Shown here: in pieces, positions 22,123 through 35,388 of the stretch
How positions within the stretch are numbered: the stretch's first letter is position 1
How the letters are laid out: every line of letters begins with the position of its first letter
Assembly: GCA_018873225.1 (NCBI GenBank)
Contig: JAEILZ010000001.1
Span: 5,394,001 to 5,458,000 of the forward strand
Direction of reading: 5' to 3'
DNA from: [Phialemoniopsis] sp. UDSM-2020
Lineage: Eukaryota > Ascomycota > Sordariomycetes > Thyridiales > Thyridiaceae
DNA length: 64,000 nucleotides
Program-made: the position numbers and the translations under genes
Notes under the pieces: model-generated
The model's database searches: none
Seen by the model: the letters and a program-made list of their open reading frames with translations, nothing else
Told to the model about the DNA's origin: nothing

Positions 22123-23177
22123 CTAATGCGCCCACGACGTAGCAGTGCCCTTCTTGACCAACTCCCGCACTCCATCCACAAGCTCGATCTTGCCTGTGAC
22201 CGTGTTCTCGTCGTACACAAAGTCCTCGACGATCGTGCCGCCGGGAAGGCCCGCGAGCGTCATATCGACGAGCTCCTGCGCGTGCGAGGGCGGCACGCCG
22301 AAGCCGGCGAAGAAGGCGGGCAGCTGGTCGCGCTCGATGGTCTCGAGCCGGATGTCTTGCCGGCCCGTGGCCTCCTCGGCGACGCGCTTGAGGTCCAGAC
22401 CCGAGTAGAGGCGGGGCCCAAACATGTTGAAACGGTACGGGCTGGCCGGCTTTGCCTGCTCCGAGAGCAGGTTGTCGGCACAGGCCTCGGCGATATCCTT
22501 GAGGCTGACCTAGAGGTACTCATTTAACATGCCTGGCAATGTCATGTTGCGTATATGTGTAAAGTACTTACCATGGGAATCTTGTGCTCGACGGGCGTGA
22601 TCCACGTCTGCAGGACGGCCATCTCCCCTCCGGCCCAGTCCAGCTTGGGAAAGAACTCGTCGTAAAAGTAGCCCGGCCTGATGACGCGGACGTCCGGGAG
22701 GGCGTGCTCGAGAACCTTCTCCGAGATGTGGTTCAGGCACAGGATACCCTTGATCAATGTTAGTCCCTGTGCATCCTGATGACGGAAAATGGAAAAGAAA
22801 ACCCTTACAATGCCCTGCTCATGATGCGCCCCGACCGCGGAGAAAAGCAAGAGACGCTCCACATTCGGCGCCGCCTGCAGCGCGGCCTTGACGTTACCGG
22901 CGGACTGCTCGCCCCAGACGGCCTGCGGTGTGCCGTCGTAGGTCGGCGGCGGGATGTAGAAGACGGCGTCCGTGCCCGAGAAGTCAAGCTTCCCGGCTTC
23001 GGCGACATCGCCAGTCGCGACCTCAAAATTGGTATTCGAGGTGAACTCGACGGGCGCCTTGGCCGGGTCGCGGTAGACGCCACGGACAACGGGCCGGGCT
23101 GGGTCAGCGAGCAGGCGGCGGATGGTCTCGCGGCCGGCCTTGGTGGAGGCCGGGACAACGGTGATGTGGCGGGGCAT
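22123..23177 (-). CDS. NmrA-like NAD(P)-binding protein
   Basis: Three phase-0 exons (23177-22809, 22748-22572, 22509-22123) encode 310 residues. The protein starts MPRHITVVPASTKAGRETIRRLL, which takes the place of the usual GATGxxG dinucleotide loop of NmrA/atypical SDR proteins. The next strand, VRGVYRDPAKAP, carries the Arg typical of NADP preference. Other family signs are TDAVFYIPPPTYDG, VERLLLFSAVGAHHEQG, ISEKVLEHA and the RPGYFYDEF motif. NmrA-like proteins act as redox sensors/regulators or as NAD(P)H reductases. Which applies here is unknown. The glycine pattern is degenerate (PASTKAG), so cofactor binding may be altered. A TATA-like run sits about 130 bases upstream. Confidence 0.85.
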
Positions 23178-24173
23178 GGCGGGTGTAGTCTGTGATGCGA
23201 GGGCTGTGTGTAGTCCTGGAATGGTCATGAGACGGAGGTCGTTTACTGTGATTGTGATCGATGATGATGAGAAGAAGCTCGTAAGATGAAGGAGGACGAG
23301 AGGCACATATATATACACGCAGACATGTGGGTGGTGATGTCGATTCGTGCTTCGACGGTTCCGTCGAGCTTCCTCACAAGAGAGCCCGCGGGCGCCGCTC
23401 AACACTCATCCCATGCTTCCAAAGCTTGGCAGGCGTGCGCAAGCTCGTAATCATGAGGTATCAGAATGACGCGGAGGAGCCTGCTGTGAAGCATTCAGCT
23501 CGGCCAGTCAGCCATTGGCTATGGAAAGCTCTCGATTGGTGCATATGCTGCGTGTCAATCGGATCCGATATTTTGGCAGCGAAATCGAACGGATCCGATG
23601 GTTGGCGGTGGTAAATGGTGGGGCATGCGCTGTGAGTGCGAGACGGACCCGTCAAACAACTGCCCAGTTTGCTTTCGATTGCTGACGAAGCCAGTGTTCT
23701 TGGCTCGAGGCTTAATCATGAGGGCAAAGGCAGTTTCGCGAACCGCCAAGACGGAGCTTCAGAATGTGGCGCTCCAGGTTGCGATGGTTCGAGGTGCGAT
23801 CGGGTCATTCTCGAAGCCAAAGGGGCACGCAAATTGCTCCGGTGCCCGAACGTCTGAGCCTGGGCAGAGTTTGTTGACGACGACTATTGTCTCTGGACAT
23901 CGTGTCCTTCTTGGCTGAAGGACTGTTGAAGCGAGATGATCCCAGGTCGTCTCGCCGTGCCCAACGGAGCCGTTGCGACGGGGGACGAAAGCTCGACAGC
24001 TTTCACGGTAGGGTGGTTGAAGAGAACAACACGCCCCGTTGTACAGATTCACGGCTAGAGTGGAACAGACACGAGAATGCTGAAGATTCATCTCATTTCA
24101 ATTTTAGATCAATGATACACATAAATGCTAGTGGATATGCACAATTTACACACAAAAATCAAACGCTCTTTCT
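23178..24173. other. intergenic region between NmrA-like and thiolase genes
   Basis: About 1 kb, containing the NmrA-like promoter and the thiolase 3' end. Short Cys-containing open stretches around 23600-23950 on the plus strand are interrupted by stops. I could not match them to a family, so I do not call a gene or pseudogene. Confidence 0.45.
23305..23315 (-). promoter_or_regulatory. TATA-like element of the NmrA-like gene
   Basis: An alternating AT run (catatatatac on the plus strand) lies about 130 bases upstream of the ATG at 23177, at a sensible distance for a TATA box. This is sequence resemblance only. Confidence 0.35.
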
Positions 24174-25556
24174 TTACTGCTCGCAGACAAACAGACCTGC
24201 CATGCCCATGCCCGTGCCGATGCACATGCTCGTCAGCAGGATCTTCTTGCCCGTCCTCCTGCACTCGCTCAGGCCCGTGACGATCTGGCGCGCGCCCGTC
24301 GCGCCGAGCGGGTGGCCCAGGGCGATGGCGCCGCCGCGCGGGTTCATCTTGTCCCAGGTGAGCCCGGAGATGTTGTCGCGGCAGTAGACGGCCATGCTGG
24401 CGAACGCCTCGTTGATCTCGACGACGTCGATGTCGGCCATGGTCAGGCCCTGCTGGCCCAGCAGCTTCGGGATGGCGAGCGTCGGGCCGATGCCCATGAT
24501 GCGCGGGGCCAGGCCGGCGACGGTGCTGCCGACGTACTTGGCCATGATGGGCTGGCCCAGGCGAATGGCGGTCGAGCGCTTCATGAGCAGGACGGCGGCG
24601 GCGCCGTCCGACACCTGCGAGGCGTTGCCGCCGGTGGTGGTGGGACCCCACTGGGGGAAGGCGGTGCGGATCTTGCCGAGGCTCTCGGCGGTGGTGCCGG
24701 GTCGGATGCCCTCGTCGCGGGTGAGGGTGACCTCCTTCTCGACGCCGTCGGGGCCCTTGACCTTGGTGACGATGGGGACGATCTCGTCGTCGTACCAGCC
24801 GGCGTTCTGAGCGGCCTCAGCGCGACGGAAGCTCTCGGCGGCGTAGCGGTCCATCTCCTGGCGGGTGATGCCAAAGTCGCGGCTCACGTTCTCGCTGGTC
24901 CAGCCCATGGGCTGCATGCAGTCGTGGCTCTCCTGGGAGCGCGAGGTGACGGCGTCGTCAAAGGGCTTCTCGAGGGCGTCGCCGCCGATGGACATGCTCT
25001 CGGCGCCCATGGCGATGCCGATCTCGATGGAGCCGGCCTGGATGGCGTGGGCGATGTCGGCGGTGGCCTTGAGGCCGGAGGAGCAGAAGCGGTTGATGGA
25101 GACGGCGGAGACGGTGTTGGGGAAGCCGGCGGCGAGCAGGGCGGAGCGCAGCTTGTAGGCGGCCTTGGCGTCGGAGACGTTGCCACAGGCGATGTCCTCG
25201 ACGAGGGCCGGGTCGAGGTTGGAGCGCTGGCGGACCTGCTCGAGCAGGGCCATGATCATGTACTCGAGGGAGGTGTCCTTGAAGCCGCCCTTCTTGCCCT
25301 TGCACAGCGGGGTGCGGACGGCGAGGGTGATGACGATGTCGTCGGCATTCTTGGAGGTGCTGTAGTCATGGCGCTCTAGTTAGCAATTGTTCTTGGTGGT
25401 TTGCTGACTTCGCCAGAGAGACGAAGGACAGGAAAAGCAATTGGGACGGACGGAGCGCAGATCTGCGGTCCGATTGGGAGCGTGTACGTACATCTTGGAG
25501 ATAGCAGAGCCCGGGGTGAGGTGCTTGAGGATGGATCCTAGCCTTTCGGTCGCCAT
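24174..25556 (-). CDS. 3-ketoacyl-CoA thiolase, peroxisomal (PTS2)
   Basis: Two exons, 25556-25492 and 25359-24174, encode 416 residues. The small first exon was found by tracing a GTACGT donor and CTACAG acceptor. Exon 1 supplies the PTS2 signal R5-L-GSILK-H-L13, a perfect fit to RLx5HL, so import into peroxisomes is expected. The thiolase motifs are intact: nucleophile C114 in NRFCSSGL, VEINEAFA, GGAIALGHPLGATGAR (His) and the C-terminal active-site Cys in CIGTGMGMAGLF. It catalyses the last step of beta-oxidation, thiolytic cleavage of 3-ketoacyl-CoA. Codon use is strongly biased to G/C, suggesting high expression. It is an acetyl-CoA C-acyltransferase rather than a biosynthetic acetoacetyl-CoA thiolase, because of the PTS2. 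Confidence 0.95.
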
Positions 25557-27366
25557 GTTTGCAGATGTGTGTGTGTATTTGTCTGGTGTGCGAAGGGACA
25601 GGCGGTCGTGAAGGTTTGAAGTGAAGAAAAGAGGTGAAGAATTGGGAAATGGCAGCGGATGATATGGGATTGGGGTAAAAAGAAAAAGATGTAAGGTTAC
25701 CCCGAGGATCGAATCAATATGGAGGGACCACCGTGGGGTTGGCGCAGGCGGCTCTCCCTCACCAGCAACGACGGCAAAAAAAAGCTGGGGTTTGGCAGTG
25801 AGGCTCGGCCGCGATGCCTCGGCCCAGCACGACGGCAGTTGGACAGCGCCTCGGCTGGCCTGGCCGGGTATCTTTAATTGTTAGGCGGAGTTGGAGATCA
25901 TCCTCAAAAAGAGGTGTTAGTCTTAACAAAAACCATCGCCCAGTTTTGGACCCGCCGCTAGCAACAGGCGCAAGGTTTAACCGCCCGCCTCAACCGCCGC
26001 CATTCGGGCTCCCACGCTGGCAATGCACCCCAAAGAACCATTCCAGAGTCAGAACTAAGAGCATGCTGACCAGAATTGGGCCAGAATTGAAGCATCCAGC
26101 TAAGATCCGGTGTTGAAATGGCGATTGCACTCCGCGGCCGTTGTACGGGCCGAATCAGAATGGTTTAGACTGTATGCGTCAATCCATCTACCATGGTTTA
26201 TCAAAATGTTCTGCCAGTCGCCAAACACATCTCAGATGGGATTGGCTTGTCCGCCATGCTGTGCTGTACCTGATTGTCGATCCTACAAGGAAGATCAACA
26301 GGGTAAGCATCCAAGGATGTCATTGTTCCACTAGGTCTGTCGTTGCACCACGTCGCTCTCGGCAAGATCCGAGTATTAACGGCGTACATTTTCGTGGCCT
26401 CTGCCCTTTTAGTACATAACTTGTAGGTAGTTAATCTGTGCGTGTCTCAATCGCGATCCGGATCTCGTCTCTGCAGGATTTTGTCTCTTCTGAAACGTGG
26501 CCGCCACTGTGCCTTGCAGAATTCATTATTGGGGGCAGCGGGATGGACGCGCTGGGGGCGGGCAGCACAACATGAGCGCTCCAGCAAAGCAGAGATCAAT
26601 TGTTCCAATTCAAATCCAAAGTGCAACGCACTGAAGCATTTGTATTTGATGCTTACATGGCTTGTCTATGATGCAATTGACAAATCTTTGGCCTCCCTTC
26701 TGCTCTTGCGACGCGTTGCTTGTCCAGCACAGGTCTTCCGAAGAAATTGGATGGCTGTTTAGTGCCAATAGTGCGCCAACGCCTCGTGTCCCTGGCGGAC
26801 TTAGCGCCCCCACGAGGCCCCAAAGACAGGCCGGGTTAAGCGGATCGCTGGATCTCCAGCTCTAAATTTACCCACCAGTGACCCAATGGATCGCTCTTGT
26901 CCCACTAACTGCTGCAGCCAAGATGGGATTCTAGTCGCGATGCAGAAAAAGATGGTGGTGGTAGTGGTGACAGCCACCCCTTTCCCTTTCTTGTCCTCAG
27001 GGTGCTGGTGATGTCTTCGAGATTTGTTGTACATACTTTGCCTCCTCGTAGATAGACATTATATTCTTTTCTAATTCCTTCAATCCGTCCAGTCGCTCAT
27101 TTCGCACGCAGAGGCATCACCGCCCTCGTTTTGGTGACCCTCTCTGCCCTGACTCTCTCCGCACGCGGCTATCCCGACACAGCGAGTGTCGCGAGTCAAT
27201 CACCAGTCCAGCAAGCAAGCAAGCAAACCACCGCCGCTGTTGGTCGCAGCCTTGACCGGGCATTGCGCTTCCTCGCGATCCTTTGCGACCTTCGTTGCTT
27301 GCCTTCCTCCTTTCGCTTCTTCTCCTTCTTCGACATAGTAATTGACCTTCGAGCCCGTCGCCCGCG
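25557..27366. other. long divergent intergenic region
   Basis: About 1.8 kb lies between the divergent thiolase and GH128 genes. It includes a short TG repeat near 25567 and A-rich and C-rich tracts. Open frames such as 27131-27535 overlap the GH128 start in another frame and lack coding character. No RNA gene or repeat could be supported. Confidence 0.5.
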
Positions 27367-28441
27367 ATGTACATACAACCAACCTTGCTCGCCAGCGCGG
27401 CGACGACGCTGCTTCTCGCAGCCTTACCCGATGCAGTCTCAGCGACGACTTCGTCCAAGCGCGGCCTCGTCTTCACGCCCAACGCCTCGTGGCCCCAGGA
27501 CAACTACATCTGGCCCCGCCCCCCGTCCGACCTGACCTGGTACTACAACTACGGTGTCACCCCGTCCCCGGTCTACTCCAACTACACCCAGGACCAGTTC
27601 GAGTTCGTGCCCATGCTCTGGGGCGCCCCCTCCGACCTCTCCGACACCACCTTCCTGACCACCGTCGGCAATTTGATCAAGAATGGCCGCAACGTCTCCC
27701 ACGCCATGTCCTTCAACGAGCCCGACGGGCCCGCCGCCTGGGGCGGCTCCGACTTGCAGCCCTCAGTCGCCGCGCAGGTCTGGGTCAATAACTTCATTCC
27801 GCTGCAGGAGATGGGCGTCAAGGTCGGTCTGCCCGCCTGCACCGGCGGCTGGGGCGGCGTGCCCTGGCTGACGCAGTTCCTCGGCAACTGCAGCAACATC
27901 ATCAGCAAGGGCAAACGGGACACCAAGAACTGCACCTACGACTTTGTGCCCATTCACTGGTACGGGCCGTTTGAAGGGCTGGCGAGCCACATTGGTACCT
28001 ATACCGCTGCGTAAGTTCTTACTCGTGGTCCCCCCGTGTTCCCATGAGAGAGAGCATTCTCCCACTGACACCACCTCGGAACACAGATTCCCCAACAAGA
28101 CCATCTGGGTCACCGAGTACAACTACGACAACCAGGACCTCTCCACGACCCAGTCCTTCTACAACATGTCGTCCGAGTACATGGACCGCCTCGCCGAGGT
28201 GGGTCGGTACTCCCTCTTCGGCGCCTTCCGCTCCTCCGTCTCCAACGTCGGGCCCAACGGCGCCATGCTCAGCGCCGGCGGCGAGCTCACGGATATCGGC
28301 AGCTGGTACCTCGGCGGGTCTGCCACGGGCGTCGCCCCGACGAGCAAGAAGGGCGGCGCGGGGTCCCTGACTCCCTGTTGGGCCGGACTTGTCGTCGCCG
28401 TGGCGGCCGGGGCCGGTGCCGTGGCTCTCGCGGGCTTTTAG
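27367..28441 (+). CDS. GH128 beta-1,3-glucanase (Asl1-like), GPI-anchored
   Basis: Two exons (27367-28010, 28087-28441) encode 332 residues. A signal peptide covers about residues 1-26 (LLASAATTLLLAALPDAVSA). The mature part begins KRGLVFTPN and matches the Asl1/GH128 catalytic core. The predicted acid/base Glu is in MSFNEPDGPAAWGG, with DFVPIHWYGPFEG following. The nucleophile Glu is in IWVTEYNYDNQD. Several N-glycosylation sequons are present. The C-terminus has a Gly/Ser/Lys spacer followed by a hydrophobic tail ending AVALAGF, typical of a GPI-anchor signal, so the enzyme probably sits in the cell wall or on the plasma membrane. Family members cleave or bind beta-1,3-glucans and are linked to wall remodelling. 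Confidence 0.9.
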
Positions 28442-28982
28442 AGGAAGCTCCGAGATGTCACGAGTGATGGCGAGGTGGTAACGATGGTTTCAAGTGAGTG
28501 GAAGATATGGGCAATTGGGACGGACGGCATGGCGTTTACGGAATCTTTTCTTGGGCACGATTTGTTTGTCCGGCTGCACAAAGCAACCCTTCATAGACTT
28601 TTGCATGCGAGCAGGCCCCTCCGAGCCTGTCGCCAACTCAATATTGGCGTTTGCAATATATCCTTCATGCACTTACCGCTTCTGCCTGGATTTGAATGTC
28701 AGCATCACAAGATTTGACCGAGTGCAGATAGAGTCGACTCACGAGATTGCATGCCACATACAGACCGCACATTCACGACTGTTGAGATACGTCCACTTTC
28801 TCTCATGCAATCATATTCACTCTAGCAACGTTCTAGATCAGATCAAATGGCAGTCTTTCCCTCGATGTATATCCTAGTATCCAACTCGAATCTTGCCCCT
28901 CACCCGTCCCTCATAACCGCCAAGTAAGTATGCCTTTGCTGAGTGAAGTCCCTCAGCAGCCGAAGTGCTCACAGCTCTTCTC
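28442..28982. other. convergent intergenic region
   Basis: About 540 bases between the 3' ends of the GH128 and protease genes. No coding sequence or structured repeat was recognised. Confidence 0.5.
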
Positions 28983-30441
<1,459 letters not shown>

Positions 30442-32304
30442 GTTGAGCCTGTGCGATGACGACAGAGAGCTTCTGATGGCTTGGTTTGTGTGCTTGGTAG
30501 CAAAGATGATGGCCGGAGAGGAGAGATGAGTGTGTTGATGCTGGTGAAGCTATTGAAACATGTCTCGAGGGATCGGAGATGCTCGTGACTATTTATCCTT
30601 CTCGAGACTCGTGAGCGTCTCTCGATGATGTCAAACCACCTTCCCACTGAAGTATCATGCCCGTCGTATCCATCACCAGAAGATCTGACCGAGGGGGCCA
30701 CATGGTCGTCGTCCAGGTCCTCGAGACAGTGACAGTGACAGAATCTCCAGAAAAAGATCACAGACTTGTCTCTTGTAGGAAGGCCGACGAGCGGTGTAGG
30801 TGTGCACGACTTTCTTATCGATGATTCCGTAAGCGTCTAAGAGCTCATGTTTGCTCCCTATGGCTCTCAAGTCAGCCAGCGGTCCATGTCTCTGCTCGGT
30901 AATTCCGCTGAAGGAGCACACATCCAGCCAGCCCTGCCCATAGCGTATTAATCAAGGGTCCCGTGCATATGCTGCACATGCGTCTCGCGCGCGCGCGCAC
31001 GTCTGATAACCCTTCGATGCGACTGTGCACGGGTGCAAGCGAGTTTGGGGCAGGTAAATTGCAAGGACTGGAAAACCAGGTCGGCGTTGACCAAGACGTA
31101 GACGGTAGCTGGGCGGGCGTGCCAAGCATATTAATATATTTCAATGTCGCCTGGCCTTGCATGCAGGCAGTGCTTCGGCAGTGCCCTCTGCCGTGTGATC
31201 CTGCGCGCGTCCACCGTATTTCGCCGGCCTTCCTGTTCGGGGGTTAGAGCCAGCCCTCCTTGTCAGAAAGGCGGCCTTTCTGCTTAGTAGCTTCTGCGCA
31301 GAGCACGGGACCGGGGGGGTCAGTGGCGGTCATCGAGGTGAGCGGATGAGGTACTGATTGGGCCGGGCACTTTTGTTGCTGTTCTCTATTATACAGTTGC
31401 ATCGGCACCCCACGCACATGCCCAACAACGCAACCTTATTCCAACCCTGCAAGCACTCGCGTGGGCCAATCAGCTGCACAAAGGGACGTCGCATTGCATC
31501 CTTGCGGGATGATCCCTCTATCTGGCGTCAGCCTACGCTCGCTTTGTCAATCAAGGGCACTGATAAGGCGTCATCGACGGAACCTCCCACGTCGTACAAG
31601 TCCCAAGAGATGGATGTTGCTTAGGGGTGAACGTTTGGTTATGGAACAGTTCCATGGTCTTCGACTGATCTCGTATCTTGTGCTACTCGTCTGAACTCGA
31701 CCGGGTATGGCCCTTGCGTCTGTACCCTCCTTGACATGCACCACTTTGACACAGTCACATCTTCTCAAACGAGCCGGCTGTCCAACCCGCGCCGCCTTGC
31801 ATATCCCAGCCGTCGACATAATTAGAAGGAGCTGCCACCACCCTCACCAAGTCCGGTCAGTCGTTGCGTGTCGCAGTAACCTTGCTGGTTCTCTGAACTG
31901 CCTTTTCTAGAACTTGCGTAGAATATTGCAAGGCAGAGTCAACCTCGCCGTCGAGCTGCCCATCCTGCGTACATGCTACCTGCCTTGTGCGGCATAGGAG
32001 GATGCTTACTGCGAGTTGTGTTCGTAAACGTTTGCAGTTCCTGTTGTGCCTTGCCGGTATCCGTAGATTGTAGTGAGGTTCGAGTCCAGTCAATGCTACA
32101 GTGATGGAAGAGGCAATTGTGAGGAAGATCGCTTAGTGCTAGTTGAGAGACGCCTGTAGTTTCTATGATACCTGGTTTTGGTCTATGCTTGTAAGTCTCA
32201 AAGCCCCATTTCCATCAAAGAACTTTATTCCGACAAGCTATCAATTGTCTAAGATAGCGGCTGTTTACTGGGACATTAATCTCTTTGGAATGCAAAGAGA
32301 CCTT
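30442..32304. other. intergenic region upstream of the protease gene
   Basis: About 1.86 kb. It includes a TATA-like GATAAATAG (30589-30597, minus strand) about 150 bases upstream of the protease ATG, and a short CG-alternating run near 30988-30998. The rest shows no supported gene. A GGTTCGAGTCC string at about 32078 looks like a tRNA B box, but the flanking stem does not pair. Confidence 0.45.
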
Positions 32305-33839
32305 CTACAGGTTCCAGGGTATGCTCTTAGACCGTTGCTCATCGTGCCTCTTTTCAATCTCCTCGAGACTGTATCCCTTGGTCTCTCCCATGAACAAAAA
32401 TACCATAATGCAGCAAAACAAGCTGCAGAATGCAAATAGGTAATAAGCCCCAAAAGTCGACTTGGAAAGTAGTACGGGAGTGATGAGTGCAACCACGTAG
32501 TTGGAAAGCTGATGGCATATTAGCATGCCATATATATCATGCATGTCTTTTGATTACTTACCCAGTTCGAGCTCTGTGCCAGGCTTGAAGCGCTGCTCCT
32601 CGTCTTTCGGGGCATGCTCTCCACAACCCACGTCCGGAACCCGATCGCCCAGGTGAAACTGAATGATATGGCAAATAGGTAGATGCAGACAATGACCACC
32701 CATCGCCCAACTCCGCGCGTTGGATCGACCTGGCCGGCCGCGTATAGGGAGCCCATGATCAGCATCAGGGATGTGATCAGGACACCGCCAACAATGCCCG
32801 AGGTTCGACGGCCCCAATGATCTGCGAATACGGTGGCCGGGATGGTGGCACCCAGAATGACAATGGCAGACACTCCGGATGCCAGGAACGACGCTTGCTC
32901 GCCACTCAGGCCGGCTTGTGTGAAGAGAATTGGGGCATAGTATAGAACACCGTCGATGCCAGAAAACTGCTGAATGCCCATGATGAAGCAAGCGAATGCA
33001 GTCCGTTTCCAGTATGGTGCGGAAAAGGCAATTTCGAACTCTCTAAAAGTCTGGAGCAAACTTTCCCAGAGCGTCATTGTTGCTTCAGATAAGCCAAAAG
33101 ATTCCGCATGCCCCAAGAGCTCCTTCTCTTCCACCTCATCGATTCCTAGCCGCCGGCACACCACCCGGGCTTCTTCTACTCTTCCCTTGGACAGGAGCCA
33201 GCGAGGAGAAGGTGGCACGATAAAGTAGACAGCTGACAGACAGATACCGAGTGATGCAACAATGGCAGGCGGGAGACGCCAGCTCAGCGACGTGTTGAGC
33301 CGTGAAGTCCCGTAGCAGGTGAAGTAGCCCGTCACGATCCCAGTCGTGATGAGAAATTGCGGTAGTGCCGTCATGATACCTCTCACACTCGATGGTGACA
33401 TCTCAGACACCTGTACGTAGACATTGCTGAGGAATAGCCCCTCGCCGATCCCTTTGATGAGTCTCCCGAGGATGAAGACGCCGAGGTGGGGAGCGCCGCA
33501 CTCGAGAGCCGCTCCAATGCCGAAGATGATGGATCCGATGGCAATTAGTTTCACCTGGCCGAAACGATGGGCGAGAGTGCCGGCGATTAAAGCCGTCAGA
33601 GCTCCGGGGATCAGGATGGTCGACACAATGACTCCGTGGACGGTTGCTGAAAAGTCGCCAAAGGTTTCTCTAAATGAAGACATGGTAGTGATGGGACCGA
33701 TACTCCCAGTGTCCATTCTATCAAAGTATTAGTACCGAAGAAACCTTGAGAAGTTGAATATGAAAGAGAGGTCATACCCAAAGAGAAAAGCAACGCATGA
33801 TGTTGCAACACCAGCGGTGGCGTACAAAGGGACTTTCAT
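32305..33839 (-). CDS. MFS sugar transporter
   Basis: Three exons (33839-33778, 33717-32562, 32508-32305) encode 473 residues. The small first exon ends inside the helix-1 motif. Splicing yields CVAFLFGMDTGSIGPITTM, the family's FGxDxGxIG pattern. Further motifs: HRFGQVKLIAIGS, GRLIKGIGEGLFLSN, VSEMSPSSVRG, PPSPRWLLSKGRVEEA, ADHWGRRTSG and the terminal GETKGYSLEEIEKR. It fits the sugar-porter family of MFS, but the cytosolic tail is short and the total length is at the low end. The substrate is unknown. Two CACGTG-containing sites lie about 340-370 bases upstream of the start. The neighbouring SDR gene is on the same strand, with its 3' end facing this promoter. Confidence 0.9.
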
Positions 33840-34250
33840 GGCGAAAACAGTTCTACCTTTGACCCGGATTTGAAGCAAACAGTTGCTACTTCCATGATAA
33901 CCTCTTGATCAGAGAGTCTCACCTGCAGACTCTTAAATCCTGTGTGATCAAAATATTTAATGTGGACACACACACCGTCGCGAGGTCCCACTAGCGCTTG
34001 AGTTTTCCAATTCTGGATCATTGATAAGGTCTAGATGGAGTTTATGGAACCTATGGAACCTCACGAGAGTCCCACACCTCCCTTACTGCATGATTGCATG
34101 ATTAGGCACGAATTATCTAGTGCCTGACGATCGTGCTCTGCTCAGTCATCAAGGTAACCTCCGCTCAACTCCGATTACACGTGTATATTCAAAGTAAGCC
34201 CACGTGAACACATCCGGATACACCAAAGCTGAAAATATTCGTCGTCACCA
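33840..34250. other. intergenic region upstream of the MFS transporter
   Basis: About 410 bases containing the promoter of the MFS gene, including the paired CACGTG sites noted separately. No coding sequence was seen. Confidence 0.5.
34177..34206. promoter_or_regulatory. paired CACGTG (E-box/bHLH-type) sites
   Basis: ACACGTGT at 34177-34184 and CACGTG at 34201-34206 lie 23 bases apart, 340-370 bases upstream of the MFS transporter ATG at 33839. CACGTG is the core site for bHLH factors in fungi. Function is inferred from pattern only. Confidence 0.35.
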
Positions 34251-35388
34251 TTATTCCTTGAAAGCTCTCCCTGCACTGATCTCCTCAAAGGCAAGCGTGA
34301 TATGCTTCCACACCTTCTCTTTGAACCCCTCTGTTCTCAGACTATCGTATACAGGCCCGATAGAGTTGACTTGACCAGTGTGTTTCAGCGAGTACGCGCC
34401 ACCCCCAACCTTGCCGTTCGTAGCTATTGCAGCATCTGCCTCGCTCGAGCTGGTCTCTTGCAATCCTCCAAATCGGGGTGCTGTGAAGCCCAAGATGCGC
34501 TCGCCAATTTCATCCGGTTTTACAGAGAACAACCTCGCGACGGGGGAAGCTAGTGTCCAGCTTAGCTTGAACCAGAAGGGCAGTGTGCCGTCTGCAAAGC
34601 TAGGAGTGATCACCAGGCTCGGATAGACATGGATCAAGCCGACCTTTGGGTGCTGCTCCGCAATTGTCTCGAATGACATCGTCTTCAGATGTGTCGTATG
34701 GTTGCGGACGGCACCGAAGCCGTAGTGGGCCGGGTCGCGCAGCGATAGGTCGTCCAAGTAACGATCTTTCGCAGCTGTCTCCAGGCCGCCTGCATAGATG
34801 GAGACGACGCGGGATGATGGCAGAGAAGTGTTCTCTAGCAATGGCAAGAGTTGGGTGATGACACGTATTCTGGAGTAGTAAAGGAGCGAAAAGGACTTGT
34901 CCAGGCCTTCGACGGTATCTGGACAGGAAAGAGTCAGCGGCCGTTCAAACATTCGCTCGTGTACTCGAGGTCCGGGTAATGTACTGACCACGGCGCGTAC
35001 CACCGAGATACAAGTCCGCATGCGACATCACAAGCAGATCGATGCGTGCTTGCCCATCTCCGCTTGCCTGGCGCTCCAGCTGGGTGATCTCCTGACAACA
35101 TCGGTCGACGTCTTTCATCAATGACAGATCATCGGCTTTGACGAAGCGAAAGTCGATGTTGCTGTCAGATGCAGAATCCGCCGCGATGGTTTCTGCCGCC
35201 TTTTGATTTCGCCCTACGAGGTAGATGCGAGCACCCTGGCCCTTGGCCGCTTGCCGGGCGAGAGCGCGAACGGTATATTCTCCAATTCCGGATGTGCCGC
35301 CCGTAAACACTGCAACCAGAGATCGCTGGGCGAGGAGGGCAGCATTTGCTGAGCGAACAGCCTTTAGGGTCAAGTTAGACGAAGACAT
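34251..35388 (-). CDS. short-chain dehydrogenase/reductase (divergent, NAD(P)-binding)
   Basis: Two exons (35388-34989, 34918-34251) encode 355 residues. The dinucleotide-binding motif TGGTSGIG is at residues 29-36, followed by IYLVGRNQKAAE, which gives the Arg typical of NADP preference. FRFVKADDLSLMKDVDRC marks the Asp-containing third strand. LLVMSHADLYLGG replaces the classical NNAG loop. The later strand SRVVSIYAGGLE carries the catalytic-Ser position. No YxxxK pair can be assigned: the segment reads HYGFGAVRNHTTHLKTMSFE. The C-terminal part (GLIHVYPSLVITPSF) matches a fungal SDR subgroup that often shows weak catalytic motifs. It could be an altered reductase or a non-catalytic NADP-binding protein. 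Confidence 0.82.

Noticed and set aside
24312..25379. 355-codon open frame antisense to the thiolase gene
   Set aside because: Same GC3 effect. The product is Gly/Ala/Asp/Val repeats without family resemblance, while the thiolase frame has every catalytic motif.
30985..31000. CG-alternating run (possible Z-DNA) near 30990
   Set aside because: Only about 10 bases long and with no link to a gene start, so it is not worth a functional claim.
32060..32095. tRNA-like B box (GGTTCGAGTCC)
   Set aside because: The flanking bases do not form a T-arm stem, and no A box or acceptor stem is found upstream.
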